DNA from: Dethiosulfovibrio salsuginis
GTDB lineage: Bacteria; Synergistota; Synergistia; Synergistales; Dethiosulfovibrionaceae
Assembly (NCBI RefSeq): GCF_900177735.1
Contig: NZ_FXBB01000015.1
Coordinates: forward strand, 1 to 63,594
Direction of reading: 5' to 3'
DNA length: 63,594 bases
Below are positions 24,388 to 32,043 of the stretch, one piece after another. The notes below the pieces were generated by a model. That model was not told where the DNA came from. It did not search any database and was given only the letters and a program-made list of their open reading frames with translations. Position 1 is the stretch's first letter. Each line of letters starts with the position of its first letter. The translations under genes and the position numbers were made by a program.

Positions 24388-25991
24388 CGATTATCACATC
24401 CGTTCGGAAGGTTTATCAGGAACTCGGTATATGCCCCCTCCACCGAGTCGAGGGATATCTCCCCTCCGTAGGTTTCCACTATGCTCTTTACGCTGTGGAG
24501 CCCTACACCTCTGTTAGTGCCTTTTTTGGTCGAGAAACCTTTCTCGAATATCCTCTCTCTCAGCTCTTCCGGTATCCCGGGTCCTCGGTCTTTTACCGAT
24601 ACTATTATCTTCCCCGATTCGTCGAATATAGCGAGCTCCAGGATCCTCCTATCCACCGCTACCTCCAGCAGGCTGTTCATGCCGTTTTCAAGCAGGTTTC
24701 CCACTATGACGACGAGAGAGTTTGAGTCTATTCTACCCTGAGGCCCTAGGTAGCTGTCCGGGTCGATCTTAAAGTCGATTCCCAGCTCCCTACACTGTCC
24801 CATTTTGCCAAGTAAAAGCCCCGCCACAGACGGGTTTTTTATCCTGCTGGTGATAAAAGACATTGTCGAGTGGGTGAACTGGACGGTCCTGGATATGAAG
24901 GAGAGGGCTTTGTCCGACTCCCCTAGCTGTATAAGCCCGCTGATGGTCTGGAGTTTGTTCATAAATTCGTGGTTGCTCACTCTGAGTGCGTCTAAATAGC
25001 GATTGACGCTGGTCAGTTCCTCCGCCATGGCGGTTATCTCCGACATGTCTCGAAAGCTGGCGATCGCTCCTACCACTTTGCCCTTGGAGGTTATAGGAAC
25101 TCGGTTGGTCATGATCCTGATTGCTCCCAGCAGTTGCTCTCTGTCGTATTCCGGCACGCCGGTGTTCAATACCTCCGGGAGGCGGCTGTTAGGTATGGCC
25201 TGTTCAACCGGTTTTCCTATGACGCCCGATCCAGGCAGTTCAAGAAGCCCTCTGGCCTGGTTGTTGACTAAGGTTATTTTGCCCTCGCCGTCCACCGCCA
25301 CTAATCCCTCTCTGACCGAGTCCAACATCGCCTCTTTTTCCCACAGAAGTCGGTCTATCTCCTCGGGCTCCAGCCCTCTCATAGAGCTTTTCACCTCGTC
25401 AGCCAAGGTCGTCGCCCCTATAACCCCTACGATAAGCCCCAGCAGGAGAGCCAGCAGTATGTTAATGGTTATGCTCCAGATTTCCCGTCTGACGTTGTCC
25501 AACAAGGTTCCCACCAGCACCGCCCCGACCTGAACGCCCTCTCTGTATATAGGCACAAAGGCCCTGAGGGACGGTCCTAGGGTCCCTACTGCCCTGGATA
25601 TGTAGCTTCTGCCCTGGAGAGCCGGCCCCTCGTCTCCCCCTACCACCTTTTTGCCGATCCTCTCTGGAACCTTGTGGGAATATCGGATGCCCCTCATGTC
25701 GACTATCACGATAAACTCAGCGCCGGTCTCCCTCCTGATGGAGTCCGCCAGTGGCTGAATCTTCGACGATCCGTCGGTTTTCCCCACGTTTTCGACTATG
25801 TCCGGGATTGTGGCTACCGCTATGGCTATGTTCATGGTGTTTTCCGCCATTCGCCTCTCAAACTGATGTATCACCGTGGTTCTCACCACGAAGCCGGTCA
25901 CCAAAAGGCTCAGGGCGAACAGGCCTAGGATCAGAAAAATCAGCTTTCCCCTGAGGGAGAGCTTTTTTCCAGGTTGTAACCAAACAGTCAT
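24384..25991 (-). CDS. Sensor histidine kinase, CitA/DcuS type
   Basis: A 535-residue membrane sensor. Two membrane segments (about 18-38 and 170-195) flank a periplasmic PASC domain with the carboxylate-binding pattern IRYSHKVPERIGKKVVGGDE and GRSYISRAVG. A cytoplasmic PAS domain, the SpoOB-type H-box SNHEFMNKLQTISGLIQLG and an ATPase domain with DRGPGIPEELRERIFEKGFSTK follow. The family senses external citrate or C4-dicarboxylates. ATG at 25991 fits GGGAG spacing better than 26000. It is divergent from the malic enzyme-citrate lyase operon, its likely regulon. Confidence 0.9.
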   Translation of the reverse strand: MTVWLQPGKKLSLRGKLIFLILGLFALSLLVTGFVVRTTVIHQFERRMAENTMNIAIAVATIPDIVENVGKTDGSSKIQPLADSIRRETGAEFIVIVDMRGIRYSHKVPERIGKKVVGGDEGPALQGRSYISRAVGTLGPSLRAFVPIYREGVQVGAVLVGTLLDNVRREIWSITINILLALLLGLIVGVIGATTLADEVKSSMRGLEPEEIDRLLWEKEAMLDSVREGLVAVDGEGKITLVNNQARGLLELPGSGVIGKPVEQAIPNSRLPEVLNTGVPEYDREQLLGAIRIMTNRVPITSKGKVVGAIASFRDMSEITAMAEELTSVNRYLDALRVSNHEFMNKLQTISGLIQLGESDKALSFISRTVQFTHSTMSFITSRIKNPSVAGLLLGKMGQCRELGIDFKIDPDSYLGPQGRIDSNSLVVIVGNLLENGMNSLLEVAVDRRILELAIFDESGKIIVSVKDRGPGIPEELRERIFEKGFSTKKGTNRGVGLHSVKSIVETYGGEISLDSVEGAYTEFLINLPNGCDNR

Positions 25992-26112
25992 GTCCATCAT
26001 CTCCCAAAGGGGCTGTGTATGGACATTATAGCTTTATCTGGGATAACATACCGACGGCTACAGATCGTGGCCTGAACTTTATGTTCAAAATCATTTTTTA
26101 TGTCCGAATAGG

Positions 26113-26141
26113 TTGTCTATATGCCTCTGTCGCTGTAAATT
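26113..26141 (+). promoter_or_regulatory. Possible promoter of the citrate/malate operon
   Basis: TTGTCT (26113-26118), 17 bases, TAAATT (26136-26141). The AT-rich stretch before it holds TTTATGTTC and TTTATGTCC in direct repeat (26079-26105), a plausible binding site for the adjacent CitB-type regulator. Confidence 0.4.
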
Positions 26142-26195
26142 GAGACAGTAGAGTTTTGTCCGGCCTATCTGGGAATTGCGAAGGGAGAGTTTGCT

Positions 26196-27380
26196 ATGAG
26201 CGACATGGATATCTACGGTGAATCACTGGAGGCCCACTCCAGGGCTAAGGGAAAGTTGACGGTGGACAGCAAAATTCCGGTGGAGGATATGCACGATCTG
26301 GCGGTGGTCTACACCCCTGGCGTGGCCGAGCCCTGCCGAAAGATCCACGAAAATCCCGACGACGTTTACACCTACACCACCAAGGGCAACATGGTGGCGG
26401 TTGTCACCGACGGCAGTGCGGTCTTAGGCCTCGGGGATATCGGTCCTGCCGCCGGTCTGCCGGTTATGGAAGGTAAGGCGGTGCTGTTCAAGCGTTTTGC
26501 TGGGGTCGACGCTTTTCCTATATGCGTAGGCAGCAAGGAAGTCGACGTTGTAGTCGAGACTACCGCCATGATCGCCAGCGGTTTCGGCGGCATAAACCTG
26601 GAGGATATCTCCGCTCCACGGTGTTTCGAGATAGAGAGAAAGCTGAAAGAGCGGCTGGATATCCCGGTGTTCCACGACGACCAGCACGGAACGGCGGTCA
26701 TAGTCCTGGCGGGGCTTATAAACGCCCTTAAGATAGTGGGTAAGTCCATCGAGGACGTCAAGATAGTTATGAACGGCGCCGGTGCCGCAGGGATCGCCAT
26801 ATGCAAGCTCCTTCAGTCCGTAGGTGCCGGAAACGTCGTCCTCTGCGACAGGGCCGGAGCGATTTACCGGGGCAGAGAGGCCAACATGAACTGGATCAAA
26901 GAGGAGATGGCCCAGGAGACCAACCGAGACAACGAGAGCGGCGAGCTCGGTGACGTCATAAAGGGAGCGGACGTGTTCCTGGGGCTGTCGGGCCCGGGGC
27001 TCTTTACGTCCCAGATGGTGGCGGAGATGGCCAAAGACGCAATAATATTCGCCATGGCTAACCCTACGCCGGAGATATATCCTTCCGAGGCACTGGAAGC
27101 CGGGGCGGCGGTGGTGGCCACCGGCAGAAGCGATTTCCCCAACCAGATAAACAACTGTCTAGGGTTTCCCGGCATATTCAGAGGGGCTTTAGACGTCAGG
27201 GCAAGGGATATCGACGAGTCCATGAAGCTGGCCGCTGCCTACGCTTTGGCCGGTCTAGTTAGCGATAGCGAGCTGTCACCTCAGCACATAATTCCAGAGG
27301 CCCTCGATAAAAGGGTGGTGCCAGCGGTAGCCCAGGCGGTAGCGGAGGCCGCCCGGAAGTCCGGTCTGGCTCGGGTCTAG
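26196..27380 (+). CDS. NAD-dependent malic enzyme (or CitM-type oxaloacetate decarboxylase)
   Basis: A 394-residue malic enzyme of the short bacterial type. Motifs are AVVYTPGVAEPC, GLGDIGPAAGLPVMEGKAVLFKRFAGVDAFP, the Lys/Asp active-site region with FHDDQHGTA, and the NAD motif IVMNGAGAAGIAI. It catalyses malate to pyruvate plus CO2. In lactic acid bacteria the homologue CitM instead decarboxylates the oxaloacetate produced by citrate lyase. Being first in an operon with a 2-hydroxycarboxylate carrier and citDEFX, and with no oxaloacetate decarboxylase pump here, the CitM role is attractive. GGGAG lies upstream of the ATG. Confidence 0.9.
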   Translation: MSDMDIYGESLEAHSRAKGKLTVDSKIPVEDMHDLAVVYTPGVAEPCRKIHENPDDVYTYTTKGNMVAVVTDGSAVLGLGDIGPAAGLPVMEGKAVLFKRFAGVDAFPICVGSKEVDVVVETTAMIASGFGGINLEDISAPRCFEIERKLKERLDIPVFHDDQHGTAVIVLAGLINALKIVGKSIEDVKIVMNGAGAAGIAICKLLQSVGAGNVVLCDRAGAIYRGREANMNWIKEEMAQETNRDNESGELGDVIKGADVFLGLSGPGLFTSQMVAEMAKDAIIFAMANPTPEIYPSEALEAGAAVVATGRSDFPNQINNCLGFPGIFRGALDVRARDIDESMKLAAAYALAGLVSDSELSPQHIIPEALDKRVVPAVAQAVAEAARKSGLARV

Positions 27381-27402
27381 AACGGGAAGGGAGACGGTAT
27401 CT

Positions 27403-28680
27403 ATGGTGCAGTCGGAAAACAGGTCCTTTACGATAGGCGGAATGTCCCCGATGCTTTTCGGGGTGGCTATGGCTTTGGTGATCGCCGCGGTGCTCCTGGG
27501 CAAGTTGCCTAAGGGCATGATAGGCGCTTTCGCCGTTATGATGACCTTAGGGGCCATAATGGACGTCATCGGCAGCAAAACCCCTCTGGTCAACGAGTAT
27601 CTCGGTGGAGCTCCTCTGGTGTGTATTTTCGGCACCGCCGCACTGGTCTATTTCGGGATTATGCCTGAGGATACGGCGAAAATAGTGTCCGATTTCATGA
27701 AAGGCGGAGGGTTCCTTAATTTCTACATAGCTGCCCTTATCTGCGGCAGTATCCTTGGTATTAGCTCCGACCTTCTCATCAAGGCTGGGGTGAGATACGC
27801 TTTTCCTCTTATCGCCGGTGTTGTGGTCGCCTGTGGATTGGCTGCGGGGGCGGCCGGTCTCATGGGTTACGGTTGGCAGCAGGGGATCATGCACATAGCT
27901 ATGCCTATAATGGGTGGCGGTATGGGGGCGGGGGCCGTGCCTATGGCCCAGATATTCAGCTCCGTCACCAAGATGGAGACGAAAGAGATACTCTCCATCC
28001 TGATCCCTGCACTGGCTCTCGGGAACGTTATGTCCATAGTGGCGGCGGGGCTGCTGGATAAGCTGGGCAAGATGAAGCCCTCCCTTACAGGCAACGGACA
28101 CCTGATGAAGGACTTTAAGGTCGAGAAGGAAGCGGAGATGGTCCCTAATCTGGAGATGATGGGGACGGGGATAACGGTCTCCTGTCTGTTTTTCGTCTTA
28201 GGCAATCTACTGAACAAGTTTGTTCCTATGATTCACGGCTACGCCCTTATGATAATAGCGGTAGCCTTCTGTAAGATATTCGACCTGATTCCCGAAATAG
28301 TCCAGAAGAGCTGTAATATGTGGTATAAGTTCGTAGCAAAGAACTTCACCGCCGCCCTTCTGGTGGGTATAGGGGTGGCCTACACCGATTTAGGTGCGGT
28401 CATAAACGCCATCTCGGTGCAGTACGTGGTTCTGGTTGCGGTGGTCGTGCTAGGTGCGGTCATAGGTTCCGGCTTCGCCGGTATGATGGTGGGCTTCAAT
28501 TTCGTCGAGTCCGCCCTGACAGCGGGGCTCTGTATGTCCAACATGGGTGGGACCGGAGATGTGGCGGTCCTTTCCGCCGCAAAGCGGATGGAGCTTATGC
28601 CTTTCGCCCAGATTTCCTCCCGTCTCGGAGGCGCTTTGATTCTCATAATGGTGAGCCTTATTCTGCCGATTTTAGGTTAG
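27403..28680 (+). CDS. 2-hydroxycarboxylate (citrate/malate) Na+ symporter
   Basis: A 425-residue membrane protein of the 2-HCT family (CitS, CimH, MaeP). There are about eleven hydrophobic segments and the two inverted GGxG-type re-entrant loops: GGGMGAGAVPMAQIFS near residue 170 and GFAGMMVGFNFVESALTAGLCMSNMGGTGDVAVL near 365. It imports citrate or malate with Na+ for the enzymes encoded around it. It starts 22 bases after malic enzyme and ends before a terminator. Confidence 0.92.
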   Translation: MVQSENRSFTIGGMSPMLFGVAMALVIAAVLLGKLPKGMIGAFAVMMTLGAIMDVIGSKTPLVNEYLGGAPLVCIFGTAALVYFGIMPEDTAKIVSDFMKGGGFLNFYIAALICGSILGISSDLLIKAGVRYAFPLIAGVVVACGLAAGAAGLMGYGWQQGIMHIAMPIMGGGMGAGAVPMAQIFSSVTKMETKEILSILIPALALGNVMSIVAAGLLDKLGKMKPSLTGNGHLMKDFKVEKEAEMVPNLEMMGTGITVSCLFFVLGNLLNKFVPMIHGYALMIIAVAFCKIFDLIPEIVQKSCNMWYKFVAKNFTAALLVGIGVAYTDLGAVINAISVQYVVLVAVVVLGAVIGSGFAGMMVGFNFVESALTAGLCMSNMGGTGDVAVLSAAKRMELMPFAQISSRLGGALILIMVSLILPILG

Positions 28681-28694
28681 GGGAGGTCTATAAG

Positions 28695-28723
28695 AAGCGC
28701 CGGAGAACCCCTCCGGCGCTTTT
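28695..28723 (+). terminator. Intercistronic terminator before citD
   Basis: AAGCGCCGGAG (28695-28705) pairs with 28711-28721 (11 bp, loop of 5) followed by a short T run. It probably makes the lyase genes less expressed than carrier and malic enzyme. Confidence 0.75.
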
Positions 28724-28741
28724 GTCTGTGGGGGTGCTTTT

Positions 28742-29011
28742 ATGGACGTGGTTAAGACCGCTGTTGCGGGCTCCATGGAGTCCAACGACGCTATGGTCAC
28801 AGTAGAGCCCGGTGTCGAGGTTTCCGTTACGGTGGAAAGCGTGGTCATGGCCCAGTTCGGAAGGGCTATAGAGGATTCGGTACTGTCGGTGCTTCGTGAT
28901 ATGGAAGTCTCCGACTGTTCGGTAACGGTAAGGGATAGAGGAGCTCTGGACTGCACCATCCGAGCCAGGGTCGAGGCCGCTGTCCTCAGAGGAAGCAGGA
29001 GTACCTCATGA
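28742..29011 (+). CDS. citD: Citrate lyase acyl carrier protein (gamma subunit)
   Basis: An 89-residue protein. AVAGSMESNDAMV carries the conserved Ser that bears the 2'-(5''-triphosphoribosyl)-3'-dephospho-CoA arm. GLY/VEPG-type sequence and a FGRAI segment follow the family pattern. ATG at 28742 has GGGGGTG upstream. It overlaps citE by 4 bases (ATGA). Confidence 0.92.
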   Translation: MDVVKTAVAGSMESNDAMVTVEPGVEVSVTVESVVMAQFGRAIEDSVLSVLRDMEVSDCSVTVRDRGALDCTIRARVEAAVLRGSRSTS

Positions 29012-29856
29012 GGCGGCGAAGTCTGCTCTTTGTGCCGGGAAACAACCCCGGTATGGTGGTGAACTCCCAGGTGTTCGGCTCCGATGGTGTTATATTCGAT
29101 CTTGAGGACGCGGTAGCCCAGGACCAGAAGGACTGCGCTAGGATACTGGTCCGAAACTGTCTCGCTTTTTTTCGGTCCTGGAGGGGAGAACGGATAGTCA
29201 GGATAAACTCGTTGGACACCCCTTTCTGGCGGGAGGACGTGAGAGAGATGGTCTCAGCTGGAGCGGATACGATTATGTTGCCTAAGGTCCAATCGGTTCA
29301 GGACCTGATCTCCCTGGACCAGGCCCTCTCGTCGGAGGAGGCCGGTGCTAAGAGCCGCCTGTCGGTCATGGCGCTTATCGAGACCCCTGAGGGGGTGGAA
29401 AACGCCAAGGCCATAGCAGGAGGCCCCAGGGTCGGCGGCGTGCTCCTCGGTGCGGAGGATCTGACCGCTGCTTTAGGGGTCCAGAGGACCAAGGCAGGTT
29501 CTGAGATATCCTACGCCAGAGGGCGACTGGTGATGGCCGCAAAGTCCTGCGGTGTCGACTGTATAGATACCCCTTTCACCGACGTCGACGATATGGAAGG
29601 TCTTAAGGCGGATTCGGAGCTCGCCAGGTCGTTGGGGTTCGACGGAAAGGCGGTTATCTCCCCTCGTCACGTGGAGGTGGTGAATCGCTCCTTCACCCCT
29701 TCCGACAGGGAGATAGAGTGGGCGAGGCTGGTGGTGGACGCCCTCGAGGCTGGGGAGAGGTCGGGCAAAGGGGTAGTCTCGGTGGGAGGCAAGATGGTGG
29801 ACGCTCCCGTCGCAGCCAGGGCCCAAAAGATCCTTGCCCTGATAGGAGGGGATTAA
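29008..29856 (+). CDS. citE: Citrate lyase beta subunit (citryl-CoA lyase)
   Basis: A 282-residue HpcH/HpaI-type barrel. RRSLLFVPGNNPGM, VIFDLEDAVAQDQKDCAR, VRINSLDTPF and ALIETPEGVENA are characteristic, with Mg-binding Glu/Asp in EDAV and GAEDLTAALG. It splits citryl-ACP to oxaloacetate and acetyl-ACP. It is coupled to citD and followed by citF one base after its stop. Confidence 0.93.
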   Translation: MRRRSLLFVPGNNPGMVVNSQVFGSDGVIFDLEDAVAQDQKDCARILVRNCLAFFRSWRGERIVRINSLDTPFWREDVREMVSAGADTIMLPKVQSVQDLISLDQALSSEEAGAKSRLSVMALIETPEGVENAKAIAGGPRVGGVLLGAEDLTAALGVQRTKAGSEISYARGRLVMAAKSCGVDCIDTPFTDVDDMEGLKADSELARSLGFDGKAVISPRHVEVVNRSFTPSDREIEWARLVVDALEAGERSGKGVVSVGGKMVDAPVAARAQKILALIGGD

Positions 29857-29857
29857 C

Positions 29858-31264
29858 GTGGGTTTGGATAAAACGGTGGCAGGGCTGGCTCAGGCCCTTG
29901 CAGAGGCGGGGCTCAGAGATGGCATGACGCTGTCCTTTCATCATCACCTTAGAAACGGCGACGGGGTGCTGAACATGGCCCTGGACGGAGCGTCGTCCCT
30001 CGGCGTTAAAGGTTTAAAGGTCGCCGCTAGCTCTATCTTCCCCGTCCACGCTCCACTGGTCGGCCACGTCAAAAACGGCACTGTCACCGATCTGGACGTA
30101 AACTACATGAGCGGTCCTGTGGCGGACTTGGTGTCCTCCGGTGGAGTGAGCAGCACCGTCACCTTCAGGACCCACGGTGGTCGTCCTAGGGCTATCGAGT
30201 CCGGGGAGCTATCCGTCGATATCGCCGTAATAGCCGCTCCCACCTGCGACTGTCGGGGGAATATATCCGGGGTTATCGGTCCCTCCGCCTGTGGCTCTCT
30301 GGGCTACGCCATGGCCGACGCCGCTCACGCTAAAACGGTCATAGCTGTCACCGATAACCTGATTTCCAGGGTTGTTCCGGCCTCTATAGACCAAAGCCTT
30401 GTGGATATAGTCGTTCCGGTGGGTTCCATCGGCGATCCGTCGGGGATAGTGTCGGGAACGACGAAAATCCCGAGAAATCCCGTCGCCCTGACCATCGCCA
30501 GGTACGCCGCCTCGGCCATAGACGCATCTGGGCTTTGGCGTGAGGGAGTGTCGTTCCAGACAGGAGCAGGGGGAGCGTCCCTTGCGACGGCCCTATATCT
30601 CAGGGAAATCATGGTGGACCGTGGTTTTCGAGGGAGCTTCGCCATGGGGGGAATAACCTCCCAGATGGTCCGTTTTCTCGAGGATGGACTGGTGGACAAC
30701 CTTTACGACGTCCAGTGTTTCGACTTAGACGCCGTTCGTTCCCTTGGAGTAAATCGAGGTCACGTGGAGGTGTCGGCGTCCCTCTACGCCAGTCCAGGCA
30801 ATAAAGGCCCTCTGGTGGACGATCTGGACGTGGTCATACTGGGTGCGGCGGAGATCGACCTGGACTTCAACGTAAACGTCCATACAGATTCGTCGGGAAG
30901 GATAATCGGCGGTTCCGGCGGCCACAGCGATACCGCCGCCGGGGCCAAGCTTACGGTGGTGGTCGCCCCTCTGGTGAGGGCCAGGCTTCCTATGGTGGTG
31001 GACAGGGTCATAGCGGTCAGCACGCCGGGGAGCACCGTGGACCTGCTGGTCACCGAGAGGGGAATGGCGGTAAATCCCTCCAGACCCGAGCTTAAGGAGG
31101 CCCTTGAGAGGGCCGGATTGCCTGTATTCTCCATCGGACACCTGAGGGATATAGCCCTGTCCATGACCGGGATTCCCGAGGAGGTCAGGCCACAGGGGCG
31201 GGTCGTGGCGGAGGTGGAGTACAGGGACGGTAGGATAATAGACCGTATCAGGGCTATCGAATGA
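29858..31264 (+). CDS. citF: Citrate lyase alpha subunit (citrate CoA/ACP transferase)
   Basis: A 468-residue CitF. Motifs are LSFHHHLRNGDGVLNMALDGA near the start, VVPVGSIGDPSGIVSGTTKIPRNP, and NVNVHTDSSGRIIGGSGGHSDTAAGAKL near residue 345. It exchanges acetyl for citrate on the carrier protein. The start is GTG at 29858. Its stop overlaps the citX ATG by 4 bases. Confidence 0.93.
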   Translation: MGLDKTVAGLAQALAEAGLRDGMTLSFHHHLRNGDGVLNMALDGASSLGVKGLKVAASSIFPVHAPLVGHVKNGTVTDLDVNYMSGPVADLVSSGGVSSTVTFRTHGGRPRAIESGELSVDIAVIAAPTCDCRGNISGVIGPSACGSLGYAMADAAHAKTVIAVTDNLISRVVPASIDQSLVDIVVPVGSIGDPSGIVSGTTKIPRNPVALTIARYAASAIDASGLWREGVSFQTGAGGASLATALYLREIMVDRGFRGSFAMGGITSQMVRFLEDGLVDNLYDVQCFDLDAVRSLGVNRGHVEVSASLYASPGNKGPLVDDLDVVILGAAEIDLDFNVNVHTDSSGRIIGGSGGHSDTAAGAKLTVVVAPLVRARLPMVVDRVIAVSTPGSTVDLLVTERGMAVNPSRPELKEALERAGLPVFSIGHLRDIALSMTGIPEEVRPQGRVVAEVEYRDGRIIDRIRAIE

Positions 31265-31755
31265 ATAGCTCTCTACAGTCTATTCTGAGGGCCAGAGAGG
31301 AGCGATGGGAACTTAGGCAGGAGCTAGTCAAAGAGTATCGTAAGCCACTTTTGTCCCTCTCTATGGTCATACCCGGTCCCGATAAGAACCGTCCTGGGGT
31401 GCTAGACGGTTTTATCGCCCTGCTTCGGGCTGTGGAGGCTTCGTTGGGAGATAGAATTTTACAGACCTCCCAGGTTTACGGCGAGGACGGACCGTCCAGA
31501 CATTGGGTGGTCGATATGGCTCCTAGGGGCCTAAAGGCCTTGTCCGTAGGTATAGAGGAAGACCATCCTCTAGGGAGGCTGGCCGACCTTGACGTCCTAT
31601 GTGAGGATGGAGAGCCTTTAGGCCGTGTCGATATAGGATATCCTCCCAGAAAGTGTCTGCTCTGTGACAGATCGGCAAAGGAGTGCGGTGCCGCAAGGGT
31701 CCATCGACTGGAGGAGCTTATAGAGGAGGTAGACCGTATTTTAGGGAACCTCTAA
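31261..31755 (+). CDS. citX: Apo-citrate lyase phosphoribosyl-dephospho-CoA transferase
   Basis: A 164-residue CitX attaches the prosthetic group to CitD. Diagnostic segments are LSLSMVIPGPDK, LGRLADLDVL and RKCLLCDRSAKECGAARVH. Its stop codon (31753-31755) lies inside the left arm of a dispersed inverted-repeat element, so the last residues (N-L) are encoded by the element. citC (ligase) and citG (precursor synthase) are not in this cluster. Confidence 0.9.
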   Translation: MNSSLQSILRAREERWELRQELVKEYRKPLLSLSMVIPGPDKNRPGVLDGFIALLRAVEASLGDRILQTSQVYGEDGPSRHWVVDMAPRGLKALSVGIEEDHPLGRLADLDVLCEDGEPLGRVDIGYPPRKCLLCDRSAKECGAARVHRLEELIEEVDRILGNL

Positions 31756-31991
31756 AAACGCTGCTCCTCGGAGAGATCGTTCCGACGTAGCCCATTTGAG
31801 CCCGTATGCTCGACCTGCCGTCGTGTAGTGCGAATGGGGCGACAGGACGTCGCCCCAAGCCGAGGGGGCACAGGACGTGCCCTCCGAGGCGGTTCGTACG
31901 AAACAGGCAGGTCGAGTATACGATTGGGCGAAACAGGGCGTAGGCGGGACGGTCTCTCCGAGGGGACTCAAATGTGAGTTTTTAGAGATTC
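31744..31991 (+). repeat. Dispersed ~250-bp inverted-repeat element, copy A
   Basis: The ends are complementary (GGGAACCTCTAAAAA at 31744-31758 against the TTTTTAGAG region ending near 31991), and CTCCTCGGAGAGAtCGTTCC pairs with the right-hand GACGGTCTCTCCGAGG. A second inner arm pair is CGTATGCTCGACCTGCC against GGCAGGTCGAGTATACG. At the centre are two hairpins, GGGGCGAC-AGGAC-GTCGCCCC and GGGCAC-AGGAC-GTGCCC. The rest of the citX-cdc48 gap is a terminator. No coding role is evident. Confidence 0.9.
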
Positions 31992-32004
31992 ACTTCAAAA
32001 GAAC

Positions 32005-32039
32005 AGGGAGAGGATCTCTAGAGGTCCTCTCCCTATTTT
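32005..32039. terminator. Terminator between converging citX and Cdc48 genes
   Basis: AGGGAGAGGA (32005-32014) pairs with TCCTCTCCCT (32025-32034), then ATTTTC. It lies 4 bases beyond the end of the minus-strand AAA+ gene. Confidence 0.65.
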
Positions 32040-32043
32040 CGTC

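Noticed and set aside
31741-31971. Shared protein beginning MSPLGETVPPTPCFAQSY, open in two copies of the repeat
   Set aside because: It appears only because both copies of the inverted-repeat element share DNA. The frame lacks a ribosome site, runs through hairpin arms, and is on opposite strands relative to neighbours.
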